64,000 bases of DNA from Pseudomonadota bacterium (GTDB taxonomy: Bacteria; Pseudomonadota; Gammaproteobacteria; Steroidobacterales; Steroidobacteraceae): assembly GCA_025355105.1 (NCBI GenBank), contig JANYAE010000113.1:38094-102093 (forward strand). The letters run 5' to 3'. The stretch's first letter is position 1. The number at the start of each line of letters is the position of its first letter. Below are positions 1-10,635 of the stretch, piece by piece. The notes under the pieces were generated by a model, which was not told where the DNA came from, searched no databases, and was given only the letters and a program-made list of their open reading frames with translations. Position numbers and translations under genes: made by a program.

Positions 1-266
1 AGGCGCGACAGGACGGCGCGCTCGGCGTCGTCGTCGGCGTTCAGCAACCAGCAGATCCGGTCACCACGGATCTGCGGCCGCACGGCGCGGTTCCGGCCGG
101 CGCCGACCGCCGCGGCGCGAAACTCGCCGGCGCCGTCGCGCCGCGCCACGGCCGCCGCGAGCCCATGCACCAGCGCAGGTGCCGCGAAGCCGGTGTCGAT
201 CCCGAAGCCGGGGCCGGCGAGCGCCTCGACGAGGAGCGACGCCGGCGGGTCCGGGGGCGGGCTCAC
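1..266 (-). CDS. 2OG-Fe(II) oxygenase, prolyl-hydroxylase type (N-terminal part only)
   Basis: Partial gene running off the left edge; about 88 residues are readable from a GTG at 266. The string IRGDRICWL near residue 65 resembles the conserved segment of SM-20/PHD-like bacterial 2-oxoglutarate- and Fe(II)-dependent oxygenases, which hydroxylate proline or related side chains. The iron-binding HxD...H triad lies beyond the window and cannot be checked. The GTG follows the stop of the upstream SET-domain gene by 2 bases, so the two are probably cotranscribed. The family call rests on one motif and is moderate. Confidence 0.55.
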   Translation of the reverse strand, partial: MSPPPDPPASLLVEALAGPGFGIDTGFAAPALVHGLAAAVARRDGAGEFRAAAVGAGRNRAVRPQIRGDRICWLLNADDDAERAVLSR

Positions 267-268
267 GC

Positions 269-799
269 TCAGGCGCGCTTGCGCGCCGGCGGGCGCTCGC
301 GCGCGCGCACCGGCCGCCGTGCCGGCCGCCGCTTCGGCAGCTTCGGTGGCAGCAACATCGTACCGCGGCAGGCGGTGGCGCCGCAGCGGCAGCCGAACAC
401 CCGGTCGATGTTCGGCGGGTCGCTCGCGTCGCGCTCGATCATGTAGTCGTAGACCAGTTCGTCGCCGCTCTCGATGTCGCGGATCGCTTCGATGAAGATC
501 CGGCGTTCCTCGACCACCGTCTCGCAGTTCGGCTCGCAGGAGTGGTTGATCCAGCGCGCGGCGTTGCCGCCGACGCCGGCGTCGATCACGATGCGCGCAT
601 CGACCGTGAACAGGAACGTGTGGTTGTCGTCGTCGGCCTTGGCGGCGTAGCGACGGTCCGCCTCGGCGTGCGAGACGCGTTCGCCGAGGTACTCGACGAC
701 GCGCTCACCCCTCAGGATGCGGCGCGTCGCAAACACGCCGGTGCCATGGATTTTCGATCGACGGACGCGATACGGCAGCGAGCCGCTGGAACTCTTCAT
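269..799 (-). CDS. SET-domain protein (putative protein-lysine methyltransferase)
   Basis: A 176-residue protein that is almost only a SET domain. Residues 9-30 hold the typical RRSKIHGTGVFATRRI entry, WINHSCEPNC (about 83-92) is the pseudoknot motif that binds S-adenosylmethionine, and GDELVYDY (about 113-120) is the second catalytic motif with its tyrosines. A post-SET-like cysteine cluster (GCRCGATACRG) follows, then a basic Arg/Pro-rich tail of about 30 residues that may bind nucleic acid or an acidic partner. Small bacterial SET proteins of this kind probably methylate lysines in proteins; the target is unknown. The gene is followed after 2 bases by the oxygenase gene. Confidence 0.85.
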   Translation of the reverse strand: MKSSSGSLPYRVRRSKIHGTGVFATRRILRGERVVEYLGERVSHAEADRRYAAKADDDNHTFLFTVDARIVIDAGVGGNAARWINHSCEPNCETVVEERRIFIEAIRDIESGDELVYDYMIERDASDPPNIDRVFGCRCGATACRGTMLLPPKLPKRRPARRPVRARERPPARKRA

Positions 800-841
800 G
801 CGGGGTCCTCTGGACGCAGGGGCGGAAATCGAATCGCGGGA

Positions 842-1636
842 TCAGACGGCCACCGGCGCGCGGATCGCGGCATGGGGGCTGTAGTCGAGGATCGCGAAGT
901 CCTCGTAGACATAGTCGAACAGCGTCGGCGGCCGGCGACGGATCTCGAGCCGTGGCAGCGGCCGCGGCTCGCGTGACAGCTGTAGGTCGACCTGCTCGAA
1001 ATGGTTGCGGTAGAGGTGGCAGTCACCACCGGTCCAGACGAAGTCGCCGACGCCGAGGTCGCACTGCTGCGCGACCATGTGCGTCAGGACCGCGTAGCTC
1101 GCGATGTTGAACGGCACGCCGAGAAACAGGTCGGCGCTGCGCTGGTAGAGTTGGCAGCTCAACTTGCCGTCGGCGACGAAGAACTGGAAGAACGCATGAC
1201 AGGGCTGCAGCGCCATGCGCTCCAGTTCGCCGACATTCCAGGCGCTGACGATGATGCGCCGCGAATTCGGGTTGCTGCGCAGGGTCTCGATCACGCCGCG
1301 GATCTGGTCGATGTGCCGCCCGTCGGCTGCCTGCCAGTCGCGCCACTGCTTGCCGTACACCGGCCCGAGCTCGCCCTGCTCGTCCGCCCACTCGTCCCAG
1401 ATCGTCACGCCATGCTCGCGCAGGTAGCGGACGTTGGTCTCGCCGCGCAGGAACCAGAGCAGCTCATGGACGATGCTCTTGAGATGCAGCTTCTTGGTGG
1501 TGACCAGTGGGAAGCCCGCGGCGAGGTCGAAGCGCAGCTGCCAGCCGAACACTGCCAGCGTGCCGGTACCGGTGCGGTCTTCCTTGCGCGCGCCGTGCTC
1601 GCGCACGTGGCGAAGCAGCTCGAGGTACTGGCGCAC
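842..1636 (-). CDS. thyA: Thymidylate synthase
   Basis: Converts dUMP and 5,10-methylene-THF to dTMP and dihydrofolate in the cytosol. The 264 residues equal the length of the Escherichia coli enzyme and the catalytic cysteine falls at the same position, C146 in [16 protein letters not shown] (21-26) and the SRR phosphate-binding segment (125-127) are intact. The start is GTG with GGGAG five bases upstream, and MRQYLELL matches the usual family N-terminus. It lies 10 bases downstream of lgt, the common lgt-thyA arrangement of gammaproteobacteria. It consumes methylene-THF, the product of the one-carbon pathways elsewhere in this window. Confidence 0.97.
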   Translation of the reverse strand: MRQYLELLRHVREHGARKEDRTGTGTLAVFGWQLRFDLAAGFPLVTTKKLHLKSIVHELLWFLRGETNVRYLREHGVTIWDEWADEQGELGPVYGKQWRDWQAADGRHIDQIRGVIETLRSNPNSRRIIVSAWNVGELERMALQPCHAFFQFFVADGKLSCQLYQRSADLFLGVPFNIASYAVLTHMVAQQCDLGVGDFVWTGGDCHLYRNHFEQVDLQLSREPRPLPRLEIRRRPPTLFDYVYEDFAILDYSPHAAIRAPVAV

Positions 1637-1646
1637 CGTGTCTCCC

Positions 1647-2495
1647 TCAGCCTGCCGACGGCTGCTGGTTGCCCGAGGCGACGTGCCGCCAGTAGGCGTA
1701 GCCGATCATCGCCGCGCCGGCGACCAGCATCGGCAGCGACAGCAGCATGCCCATCGTCAGCCAGCCGCCCGCGAGGTAGCCGAGCTGGGCGTCCGGCACG
1801 CGCACGAACTCGACCAGGATCCTGAAGCAGGAGTAGCCGACGCCGAACAAGCCGGCCGCCGCCCAGCGCGGCCGCGACGTCGAGGTGAACCACCACACGA
1901 GCACGAACAGGAGCGCGCCCTCGAGCCCGGCCTCGTAGAGCTGCGAGGCGTGCAGCACCTGCACGCTGCCGTCCGGCTGGTGCACGGCGAAGCCCCACGC
2001 CACGCCGGTGGGTTTGCCCCACAGCTCGCCGTTGATGAAGTTGCCGACGCGCCCGGCACCGAGGCCGATCGCGCACAGCGGCGCGGTGAAGTCCCAGACG
2101 TCGCCGAGCGCGCGGCCGCGGCGGTAGGCGAACACGGCGAGCGCGATCATCACGCCGAGCAGCCCGCCGTGGAAGCTCATGCCGCCTTCCCAGATCTTGT
2201 ACCAGTAGCTCGGGTCGCTCGCGAGCGCCTCGTGTCCGTAGAACGCGAGCCAGCCGAGCCGGCCACCGAGGATCACGCCGAATACGGCGAAGAAGATCAG
2301 GTCGTCGACGTCAATCGGCGTCCAGGTGGAACCCGGCCGCGCCGCGCGCCGCCGCGCCAGCCACCATGCGGCGAGGAAGCCGATGACGTACATGATGCCG
2401 TACCAGCGCAGCTTGAGCGTCACCGCGCCGAGCCACGGCAGCGTGACCGGACCGATGGCAAGCGCGACGGGATCGAAGCCGGGGTAGTTGATCAT
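1647..2495 (-). CDS. lgt: Prolipoprotein diacylglyceryl transferase
   Basis: Integral inner-membrane enzyme that moves diacylglyceryl from phosphatidylglycerol to the lipobox cysteine of prolipoproteins, the first step of lipoprotein maturation. The 282-residue protein has about seven hydrophobic segments and the Lgt signature [16 protein letters not shown] (about 144-159). MSFHGGLLG, with the essential histidine region, lies near residue 106. The ATG at 2495 is the only good start and gives the usual family N-terminus ([10 protein letters not shown]). Candidate substrates in the window are the cytochrome at 8290 and the two PotF-like lipoproteins at 58021 and 59154. Confidence 0.96.
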   Translation of the reverse strand: MINYPGFDPVALAIGPVTLPWLGAVTLKLRWYGIMYVIGFLAAWWLARRRAARPGSTWTPIDVDDLIFFAVFGVILGGRLGWLAFYGHEALASDPSYWYKIWEGGMSFHGGLLGVMIALAVFAYRRGRALGDVWDFTAPLCAIGLGAGRVGNFINGELWGKPTGVAWGFAVHQPDGSVQVLHASQLYEAGLEGALLFVLVWWFTSTSRPRWAAAGLFGVGYSCFRILVEFVRVPDAQLGYLAGGWLTMGMLLSLPMLVAGAAMIGYAYWRHVASGNQQPSAG

Positions 2496-2532
2496 GACGG
2501 GAGTCTAACGAAATCCCGCGGCCGGACCCACG

Positions 2533-3291
2533 TCAGCGCTCGAGGCCGAGACGGGCGACCGCGAGGCCCGCCATCTCGTAGACGGCCTGAGTGCTGCGCT
2601 CGAGCGCGGCACTGCGCGGCAGCCACGACGCCAGGCCGCGACCGACCGTCAACGTGCCGCCGACCGGCGCCGGAATCACCGTGACGCCGGCCGCCTCGAA
2701 CTCGCCGACCGCGCGGCGCATGTGGACCGCCGTGGTCACTAGGACGACGTTCTTGATCCAGGCCGGCGCGAGCAGCGCGGCGGTCTCGCGCGCGTTCTCG
2801 CGCGTCGTCCGCGAGCGTCGCTCGACGAAGCGCGCCTCGAGGCCGAAGTCGCGCTTCAGCGTGGCCTGCATCACGTCCGCCTCGGCGGGGCCCGGTTCGA
2901 CGCTGCCGCCGGACAGCACCAGCGGCAGGCCGGTGCGGCGGGCGAGGGCCGCGCCGCCGGCGAGCCGCTCGAGGCTCTGCGGGGTGAGAGCGGCCCCGGC
3001 GGAATCGGCGGCGTTGCGACGGATGCCGCCGCCGAGCACCACGATCGCGCCGACCGGCGCCGGTTGCGAGGCGCCGAGCGGCGGATACTCCTCGACGGCC
3101 AGCGACAGCAGGTCGGCGACGACCGGCAGCGCCAGCAGCCAGAGCGCCGCCAGGGCGGCCGCGGCGCAGGTCCGCCCGACCCGCGGCCACCAGCGCGACA
3201 CGACGATGCCGAAGAATGCGAGCAGTATCGGCCCGCCCGGCGGCAGCACGCAGGCCCGCGCGATCGCCCGGAACGCGAGGTCAGCGTCCAT
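2533..3291 (-). CDS. YdcF/ElyC-family DUF218 membrane protein
   Basis: A 252-residue protein with two hydrophobic segments in the first 60 residues followed by a DUF218 domain. GAIVVLGGGIRR (about 81-92), the LVLSGG strand and the RTTRENA segment are typical of the SanA/YdcF/ElyC superfamily. E. coli ElyC is needed for envelope integrity and handling of the polyprenyl lipid carrier; other members have no proven activity. The gene ends 37 bases before the lgt start and begins 9 bases after the RlmI-like gene, so it sits in the same minus-strand run. Family call firm, function tentative. Confidence 0.82.
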   Translation of the reverse strand: MDADLAFRAIARACVLPPGGPILLAFFGIVVSRWWPRVGRTCAAAALAALWLLALPVVADLLSLAVEEYPPLGASQPAPVGAIVVLGGGIRRNAADSAGAALTPQSLERLAGGAALARRTGLPLVLSGGSVEPGPAEADVMQATLKRDFGLEARFVERRSRTTRENARETAALLAPAWIKNVVLVTTAVHMRRAVGEFEAAGVTVIPAPVGGTLTVGRGLASWLPRSAALERSTQAVYEMAGLAVARLGLER

Positions 3292-3300
3292 GCCCGGCCA

Positions 3301-4548
3301 TCAATCGTGCGTCACGCGGCACAGGAAGGCCTTGAGGTAGCGCGTCTCGGGGATCGCCGGGTGCACCGGGTGATCCGGCGCCTGACCGCCGCTCGCGATC
3401 ACCTGCACGAAGCGGCCGAGGTGGCGGCCACCCTTCTGGATGGCATCGAGCAGCGCCCCGGGCTCGAGGTGGTACGAACAGGAGCACGACACCAACAGGC
3501 CGTCGCGCGGCAGCAGCTGCATTGCGAGCTGGTTGAGGCGCTTGTAGGCGGCCTCCCCCTTGCCGGCATCCTTGCGGCGCTTGATGAACGCCGGTGGGTC
3601 GACGATGACGACGTCGAACTTCTCGCGGGCCGCGTGGAGATCCTCGAGCGCGGCGAAGGCGTCGGCCTTGATCGTGCGCAGTTGCACGCCGTTGGCGGCC
3701 GCGTTGCGGTTCGCCGCCTCGAGCGCGGCCGCGGACGAGTCGACGCAGCTTACCTCCGCGCCGGCGTGCGCCGCCGGCACGCCCCACGCGCCGACGTAGC
3801 TGAACACGTCGAGCACGCGCTTGGCGCCCTTCATGAGCGGCAGGAACTGCCGCCGGTTGGCCGCCTGGTCGTAGAACCAGCCGGTCTTCTGGCCGCCTTC
3901 AAGCGGCGTCGTGAACGTCAGGCCGGCCTCGACCACCGTCAGGCGGGCCGGCAGTGCGCCGAGCCCCGCCTCGACGTACTTCGGCAGCGCCTCGAGCTCG
4001 CGGGCGCCGGAATCGTTCTTGAACACGACTGCCGACGGCTTCACGACCTTGTCGAGCGCCGCGATGATGGCCTCCTTCTGGGCCTCCATGCCGGCGGTGG
4101 CGATCTGCGCAACCAGCACGTCGCCGTAGCGGTCGACGACGAGGCCGGGCAGCAGGTCCGACTCGCCGTGCACGAGGCGGTAGTACGGCGCGTCGTAGAG
4201 CCGCTCGCGCAGCGCGAGCGCGACCCGCAGTCGGTGCACGAGCAGCGACGGCCCCGGCGCGAAGCCGGTCTGGCGGCTGAGGATCCGCGCCGCGATCAGC
4301 GAGTGCGGGTTGACGTAGGCGTAGCCGAGGAAGCGATCGCGGTTGGAGCGCACCGCGACGATCGCGCCGGCGCTGAAGGCGGTCAACGGCGTGGCGGCGG
4401 TGTCCACCTCGTTGGAAAAGATCCACAGGTGGCCGGCGGCGACGCGTCGTTCCTCGTGGCGCTTCAGGCGCAGCACCGGAACGTCGGCCGCAGCCTCGGC
4501 CTCGGCGACCTCAGGCAGCTCGGCGTCGGCGTCGTGTTCTTGGCTCAT
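3301..4548 (-). CDS. rlmI: RlmI-like class I rRNA (cytosine-C5) methyltransferase
   Basis: A 415-residue SAM-dependent methyltransferase. The N-terminal PUA-like part (about 27-100, LRLKRHEERRVAAGHLWIFS) is followed by an RlmI-type middle domain and a Rossmann methyltransferase domain containing VLDVFSYVGAWGV (SAM-binding motif I) and DVVIVDPPAFIKR (motif IV). In E. coli RlmI makes m5C1962 in 23S rRNA; specificity here is inferred from family. An acidic extension of about 25 residues precedes the PUA domain. It is divergent from the thioredoxin-domain gene at 4649, with about 100 bases between. Confidence 0.85.
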   Translation of the reverse strand: MSQEHDADAELPEVAEAEAAADVPVLRLKRHEERRVAAGHLWIFSNEVDTAATPLTAFSAGAIVAVRSNRDRFLGYAYVNPHSLIAARILSRQTGFAPGPSLLVHRLRVALALRERLYDAPYYRLVHGESDLLPGLVVDRYGDVLVAQIATAGMEAQKEAIIAALDKVVKPSAVVFKNDSGARELEALPKYVEAGLGALPARLTVVEAGLTFTTPLEGGQKTGWFYDQAANRRQFLPLMKGAKRVLDVFSYVGAWGVPAAHAGAEVSCVDSSAAALEAANRNAAANGVQLRTIKADAFAALEDLHAAREKFDVVIVDPPAFIKRRKDAGKGEAAYKRLNQLAMQLLPRDGLLVSCSCSYHLEPGALLDAIQKGGRHLGRFVQVIASGGQAPDHPVHPAIPETRYLKAFLCRVTHD

Positions 4549-4648
4549 CGGATCTCAGATCGCGGCCGGTGCGCAGCTGCGACGGTCGCGTATAGTCGCG
4601 GGGCCGGCATTCTAGCCGACACGCCCTGCCAGGCCCGTACTTTCCGCC

Positions 4649-6742
<2,094 letters not shown>

Positions 6743-6751
6743 CGGCGCGGG

Positions 6752-7222
6752 CTAGTCGCGCGGCCGGAGCGCGAGACGGGCCGCGGCGCCGGCCTGCAGG
6801 CGCGCCAGTAGTGGACCGTGCAAGCCCACGTCGAAACGCGGCGCGGCGCTCCAGTCCCACGCCCACGGTTGCGCCGTGACGAGCGCCGCCGGTTCGTCGC
6901 CGCGCCGCGGGAAGAGATGCGCGTGCAACGCCGGCTCGAGGTTGCCGTAGATCGCGTAGTTGATCCGGCTGGCCCCCAGGACTTCGCGCAGCAGGTCGCC
7001 GGCCGCGGCCATGTCGGCGAGGAAGGCCGCGCGCGGCGCGCGCGCCAGCGCGTTCAGGTCTGCGACCACCGGATCCGGCAGCAGCAGGCAGTAGCCCGAG
7101 ATCACCTGCGGATCGCCGAGCACCAGCCAGCCACTGGCGAGGCGCGCGATCGCGGTCGGCTCGCCGCCGGCCCGCAGCGCCGCGACCCGTCGATGGATGG
7201 CCGTCGGCAGCGCGTCGCTCAT
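6752..7222 (-). CDS. HIT-family protein (atypical histidine triad)
   Basis: A 156-residue protein of the histidine-triad superfamily, which hydrolyses or transfers nucleotide phosphates (Ap4A, AMP-lysine and similar). SGYCLLLP and NYAIYGNLEPALHAHLFPR (near residue 110) mark the fold. The usual HxHxH reads A-L-H-A-H, so the first histidine is alanine while the central, normally nucleophilic, histidine remains. The ATG at 7222 overlaps the stop of the DMT gene by 4 bases (ATGA), supporting this start over longer in-frame alternatives. Substrate unknown. Confidence 0.8.
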   Translation of the reverse strand: MSDALPTAIHRRVAALRAGGEPTAIARLASGWLVLGDPQVISGYCLLLPDPVVADLNALARAPRAAFLADMAAAGDLLREVLGASRINYAIYGNLEPALHAHLFPRRGDEPAALVTAQPWAWDWSAAPRFDVGLHGPLLARLQAGAAARLALRPRD

Positions 7223-7566
7223 CCCTGGCCCCGGAACATGAAGTACACGGCACCGAGCATGCAGAGCGATGCCCACAGGTAGTCGAGCTTGAGGCCCTGC
7301 TTGAGGTAGAAGAGCACGAACGGCACGAACACCGCGAGCGTGATCAGTTCCTGCAGGATCTTCAGCTGCGGCACGCTCATCACGGTGTAGCCGACCCGGT
7401 TCGCTGGCACCTGCAGCAGGTACTCGAACAGCGCGATGCCCCACGAGGCCAGCGCCGCGATCCACCAGGCGCGATGATTGAGCGTCTTCAGGTGCGCGTA
7501 CCAGGCGAAGGTCATGAAGACGTTCGACAGCGACAACAGCAGGATCGTGCGCGCCATCGGTGACAT
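7219..7566 (-). CDS. DMT-superfamily small membrane protein (DUF486)
   Basis: A 115-residue protein with four predicted transmembrane helices, as in COG3169/DUF486 members of the drug/metabolite transporter superfamily. Recognisable segments include TFAWYAHLKTL, ASWGIALFEYLLQVPANRVG and LKILQELITLAVF. Such proteins are half the size of typical DMT carriers and probably work as dimers; no substrate is known. The gene overlaps the HIT gene by 4 bases, so the two are translationally coupled. The family match is strong by sequence pattern. Confidence 0.85.
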   Translation of the reverse strand: MSPMARTILLLSLSNVFMTFAWYAHLKTLNHRAWWIAALASWGIALFEYLLQVPANRVGYTVMSVPQLKILQELITLAVFVPFVLFYLKQGLKLDYLWASLCMLGAVYFMFRGQG

Positions 7567-7592
7567 CCGTCCTCCCTGCGTGCCGCCGCCGC

Positions 7593-8285
7593 TCAGGCGT
7601 CGAGGCGTTGCAGCGCGCGCACGCCCTCGGCGTCCGCGGCTGCGAGCCGCAACACGAAGTCGAAGCGATCAACCGACGCGCACAGCGCGAAGTCCGCTTC
7701 CGGCGCCCAGCTGGCCGCCGGATCGAAGAATTTGGCGGCCGCGGGCGCGGCGCGCAAGCGCGCCGCCAGCTCGCTGGTGTCGTAGTCGCGGCCCGCCAGG
7801 CGCGTCGCCAGCAGCTCGGCGCACAGGTCGTCCTCGACCGAGCGCTCCCGCGCCTCGTGGCCCATGCGCACGATCGACACAACCGCCGGCGTCTGGCGCC
7901 GCAGGTAGCGGACGATCGCCGCCGCATTGACGAGGCTGCCCGTGAGCACCTCGTCGGCAACGTCGGCCTGCGTCACGCCCTGCGTCCCGGCGTGCGTGGT
8001 GTGCACGAGCGTTCGGCCCGCGAGCGGTGCGGCGGCGATGCGCGCCGGCGAGTTGCCGAAATGAAAGCCCGGCAGGTCGCGACCCTGTCGCTCGCCGGCG
8101 AGCAACCAGTCGGAGTGGCGTGCGCCGAGCGCGCGGGCGACCTCGATGTCCGCGACCGGAACGACGCGGGCGCCGGCGGCGGACGCGTAACACGCGGTCG
8201 TGAAGGCGCGGAACACGTCGATGACGACCACGCTGCCGCGCGCCTCGCGGGCACCGGCGACAAAATCGAGAATCTCGACGCGCAC
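7593..8285 (-). CDS. 2-phosphosulfolactate phosphatase family protein (ComB-like)
   Basis: A 230-residue protein of the ComB family, which removes phosphate from 2-phosphosulfolactate in methanogen coenzyme M synthesis. VVVIDVFRAFTTACYA (about 19-34), TLVHTTHAGTQG and the SVEDDLCAELL segment fit the family. Many bacteria without coenzyme M carry a homologue; there it may act in sulfolactate metabolism or on another phosphate ester, so the reaction is not certain. The start at 8285 is 4 bases downstream of the cytochrome stop in transcription order, and the DMT gene follows after 26 bases. Confidence 0.78.
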   Translation of the reverse strand: MRVEILDFVAGAREARGSVVVIDVFRAFTTACYASAAGARVVPVADIEVARALGARHSDWLLAGERQGRDLPGFHFGNSPARIAAAPLAGRTLVHTTHAGTQGVTQADVADEVLTGSLVNAAAIVRYLRRQTPAVVSIVRMGHEARERSVEDDLCAELLATRLAGRDYDTSELAARLRAAPAAAKFFDPAASWAPEADFALCASVDRFDFVLRLAAADAEGVRALQRLDA

Positions 8286-8289
8286 CGGA

Positions 8290-8706
8290 TCAGCGTGCGC
8301 GGTGCGCCGCGCGCGCCTCGGCGACCATCGCCGGAGTGATCGCGCTGGCGTGGTTGCCGAAGCTCGAGCGGACGAAGCTCAGCAGCGTGGCGAGATCGTC
8401 GTCGGAGAGGTAGCCGAACTGCGGCATCACGCCGGCGTACTGGCCGCGCGGCAGCGAATCCGGGCGCTCGCCGAACAGCACCCAGCCGAGGAGTTCTCGC
8501 GGATCGCCGACCGGCACCGGCGTGGCCGCGAGCGGCGGTTGCACGCCGGGCACGCCCGCACCGTCCTTCTGATGGCAGGCGAGGCAGTTGTTGGCGTAAA
8601 GCCGAGCGCCGGGACTCGGTGGCGCCGCCGCCGTCCCGCCCGGGCCGCAGGCCGCGAGGACGCTCGCGGCGACGACGGCAATGAGGGCAAGGCGCGGACA
8701 GATCAT
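8290..8706 (-). CDS. Lipoprotein c-type cytochrome
   Basis: A 138-residue class I cytochrome c. Residues 1-20 form a lipoprotein signal ending in VLAAC (lipobox, C20), so the mature protein should be anchored in the envelope by lipid. The haem site is NNCLACHQ (about 40-47) and MPQFGYLSDDDLATL supplies the axial methionine and the conserved C-terminal helix. It is likely a periplasmic electron carrier. No oxidase or dehydrogenase partner sits next to it; the neighbours are DUF882 upstream and ComB-like downstream. Confidence 0.86.
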   Translation of the reverse strand: MICPRLALIAVVAASVLAACGPGGTAAAPPSPGARLYANNCLACHQKDGAGVPGVQPPLAATPVPVGDPRELLGWVLFGERPDSLPRGQYAGVMPQFGYLSDDDLATLLSFVRSSFGNHASAITPAMVAEARAAHRAR

Positions 8707-8742
8707 CGGCAGCTGGCGAAACGATACGCTGCGAGCCGCGCC

Positions 8743-9324
8743 TCAGCCGACCCAGCGACGCACGCGCCCCGTGTCGAGGTGCACGAACTGCGGGCCGTAG
8801 TAGTAGCCGACGCCGCCCGCGCCGAGCGCAAGACCGGCATCGCGCAACCGCGCCAGGTCGCCGCCGACGAGCCGGACATCGATCGCCCGCCCTTCCATGT
8901 GCAGGCTGTGCGCGGCGACCCCGCCGGAGCGCGCGTGCATCGCAGCATTGCTTTCGGGCGAACGATAGCCGGAAATCACCTCGAACTCGGCGTCCCGGTC
9001 GCAACGCCCGGCCGCCGCATGCAGCAGGTCGAGGAGCGCCGGATCAATGGCGTGCACCGCGCCATTGCGGTGGTCGCGCAGCAGCTGGTTGACCGCGAGC
9101 AGCGCCGGACCGCAGTAGGCGCCGTCGCGGCAATAGTCCACCGCGAGCGATTCCTCGGTGTGCGTGTTGTGCAGCACGATGCGGCGCGTGGCGGGAGCCG
9201 CCGCCCGGGCCGGCGCGGCGAGCAGTGCGAGCGCACCGGCGCCGCCGAGCGCGAGCGCGCGCAGCGCCGTCCGGCGGCTCAGCAGGCCGGGCTCAGGTGA
9301 CGGGATCAGGCGCGTGCGGGACAT
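8743..9324 (-). CDS. DUF882 / YcbK-like peptidase M15 family protein, Tat-exported
   Basis: About 193 residues from the ATG at 9324. The N-terminus has a twin-arginine signal (SRRTALRALALGG) followed by a hydrophobic stretch ending in ARAAA, so export by Tat is likely. The peptidase M15-like domain has the zinc motifs HSLHMEGRAIDVRL (H and D ligands) and the C-terminal FVHLD. These match the YcbK/MepK group, in which E. coli MepK cuts 3-3 crosslinks in peptidoglycan. An in-frame ATG at 9363 would add 13 residues before the Tat signal and is less likely. Confidence 0.85.
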   Translation of the reverse strand: MSRTRLIPSPEPGLLSRRTALRALALGGAGALALLAAPARAAAPATRRIVLHNTHTEESLAVDYCRDGAYCGPALLAVNQLLRDHRNGAVHAIDPALLDLLHAAAGRCDRDAEFEVISGYRSPESNAAMHARSGGVAAHSLHMEGRAIDVRLVGGDLARLRDAGLALGAGGVGYYYGPQFVHLDTGRVRRWVG

Positions 9325-9372
9325 GCGGCGAGTGTTGCTCAGCCACCCGAAATACTCAAGCAAAATCAGCGC

Positions 9373-10605
9373 TCAGGACGCGCCGACCGTGACGGCGGTC
9401 AGATCGCCTGCGTCGCCCTCGTCACCCTCGTCGCCGTTGACCGCGATGATCCGCGCCCGGCGGATGAAATTGAAATCGGTGGCGCAAGCCGAGGTGTAGG
9501 CACCCATCTGACGGCCGACGACCAGGTCGCCGGCTTCGAGCATCGGCAGCTCGAGATGGTCGTCGATGACGTCGATGACGTCGCAGGTCGGGCCGGCCAG
9601 TACCGCGGCCACGCGTTCGCCGTCGTCGCGCAGCGCGGCGACCGGGTAGCGCATGTGATCGAAGAGCTGGCCGCTGTAGGAGCCGTAGATACCGTCGTCG
9701 AGGTAGAACCACCAGCGACCGTCGCGCAGTGCCCGCCCCATGACCGTGCCGACCGCGGTTCCGGCAGCAGCGGCGACGAAGCGGCCGGGCTCGGCGATGA
9801 TCCGCAGGCCCGGCGGAAGCGCCGCGAGCGCACTGCGGATCGGCGCGCAGAATTCCTCGATCGGCGTCGTCCGCTCGCGGTAGTCGGCCGGGAAACCGCC
9901 GCCGATGTCCAGCGTCGTGAGCCCCTCGTACCCCGCGGCACGGGCTTCGGCGATCAGTCGCCCGCAGGCCTCGATCGCCCGGACGTGCATCGTCGGCGTC
10001 GGCGTCTGCGAGCCGACGTGGAACGAAAACCCCGTCACCGGCACGCCGAGGCGGCGCGCGACCGCGAGCAGGCCGGCAACGGCGCCGGTCTCGCAGCCGA
10101 ACTTGCGCGACAGGTCGACGACCGCATCCTCGGCGCTGAATGCGACCCGCAGCAGCACGCCGACGCGGCGCTTGTGGCGGACGAACTTGCCGAGCTCGTC
10201 GACGTTGTCGGCGACGAAGGTGCGCACGCCGAAGCGCAATGCGTCGCGGATGTCGGCGTCGCGCTTGATCGGGTGGGTGTGGATGCAGCGCGCCGCCGGC
10301 ACGCCGGCGGCCCGCACCCGCTCGACCTCACCGCTGCTCGCAAGATCGAAGAAGCCGCCGATCCCGTTCAAGGCGGCGACCACGGCGGCGTCCGGTAGCG
10401 GCTTCAGCGCGTAGTGCAGGTCGACGCCCGGCAGCGCCGCCTGCAGGCGCCGGTACTGTGCCCGCACGACGTCGCAGTCGACGATCATCAGCGGCGAGCC
10501 GTAGCGCGCCACCAGCGCCTCGATCTCGGCCCGCGTGTAGGGGGCGACGAGCCGCGCCGCAGGCGTCGGTTCGCGGTGGCGTACGGTCGTGGCGGGCTTC
10601 GGCAC
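9373..10605 (-). CDS. PLP-dependent ornithine/lysine/diaminopimelate-type decarboxylase (fold III)
   Basis: A 410-residue alanine-racemase-fold decarboxylase. The PLP lysine is K68 in LHYALKPLP, GGGFPADYRE binds the PLP phosphate, AEPGRF is the family signature, and GPTCDVIDVI near residue 335 holds the catalytic cysteine typical of ornithine decarboxylase. It therefore most resembles ornithine (or lysine) decarboxylase, making putrescine or cadaverine. The C-terminus contains a short acidic repeat, GDEGDEGDAGD. Other polyamine-related genes in the window are the agmatinase-like gene at 37573 and the PotF-like proteins near 58 kb, but they are not linked to it. Confidence 0.85.
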   Translation of the reverse strand: MPKPATTVRHREPTPAARLVAPYTRAEIEALVARYGSPLMIVDCDVVRAQYRRLQAALPGVDLHYALKPLPDAAVVAALNGIGGFFDLASSGEVERVRAAGVPAARCIHTHPIKRDADIRDALRFGVRTFVADNVDELGKFVRHKRRVGVLLRVAFSAEDAVVDLSRKFGCETGAVAGLLAVARRLGVPVTGFSFHVGSQTPTPTMHVRAIEACGRLIAEARAAGYEGLTTLDIGGGFPADYRERTTPIEEFCAPIRSALAALPPGLRIIAEPGRFVAAAAGTAVGTVMGRALRDGRWWFYLDDGIYGSYSGQLFDHMRYPVAALRDDGERVAAVLAGPTCDVIDVIDDHLELPMLEAGDLVVGRQMGAYTSACATDFNFIRRARIIAVNGDEGDEGDAGDLTAVTVGAS

Positions 10606-10635
10606 TCTGCAGCTCCTCGGGAAGAGGCGCGGATT

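Noticed and set aside
4549..4648. TATAGT at 4591 as a promoter for the thioredoxin-domain gene
   Set aside because: No acceptable -35 element at the proper distance, so it is not listed as a feature.
6752..7960. 402-codon reading that would fuse extra sequence to the HIT protein
   Set aside because: The upstream part is out-of-frame over the ComB-like and DMT genes; the ATG at 7222 gives a normal HIT protein coupled to the DMT gene.
9373..9430. Short repeat encoding GDEGDEGDAGD at the end of the PLP decarboxylase
   Set aside because: A local codon-level repeat in an acidic tail; too short to be a mobile or regulatory repeat.
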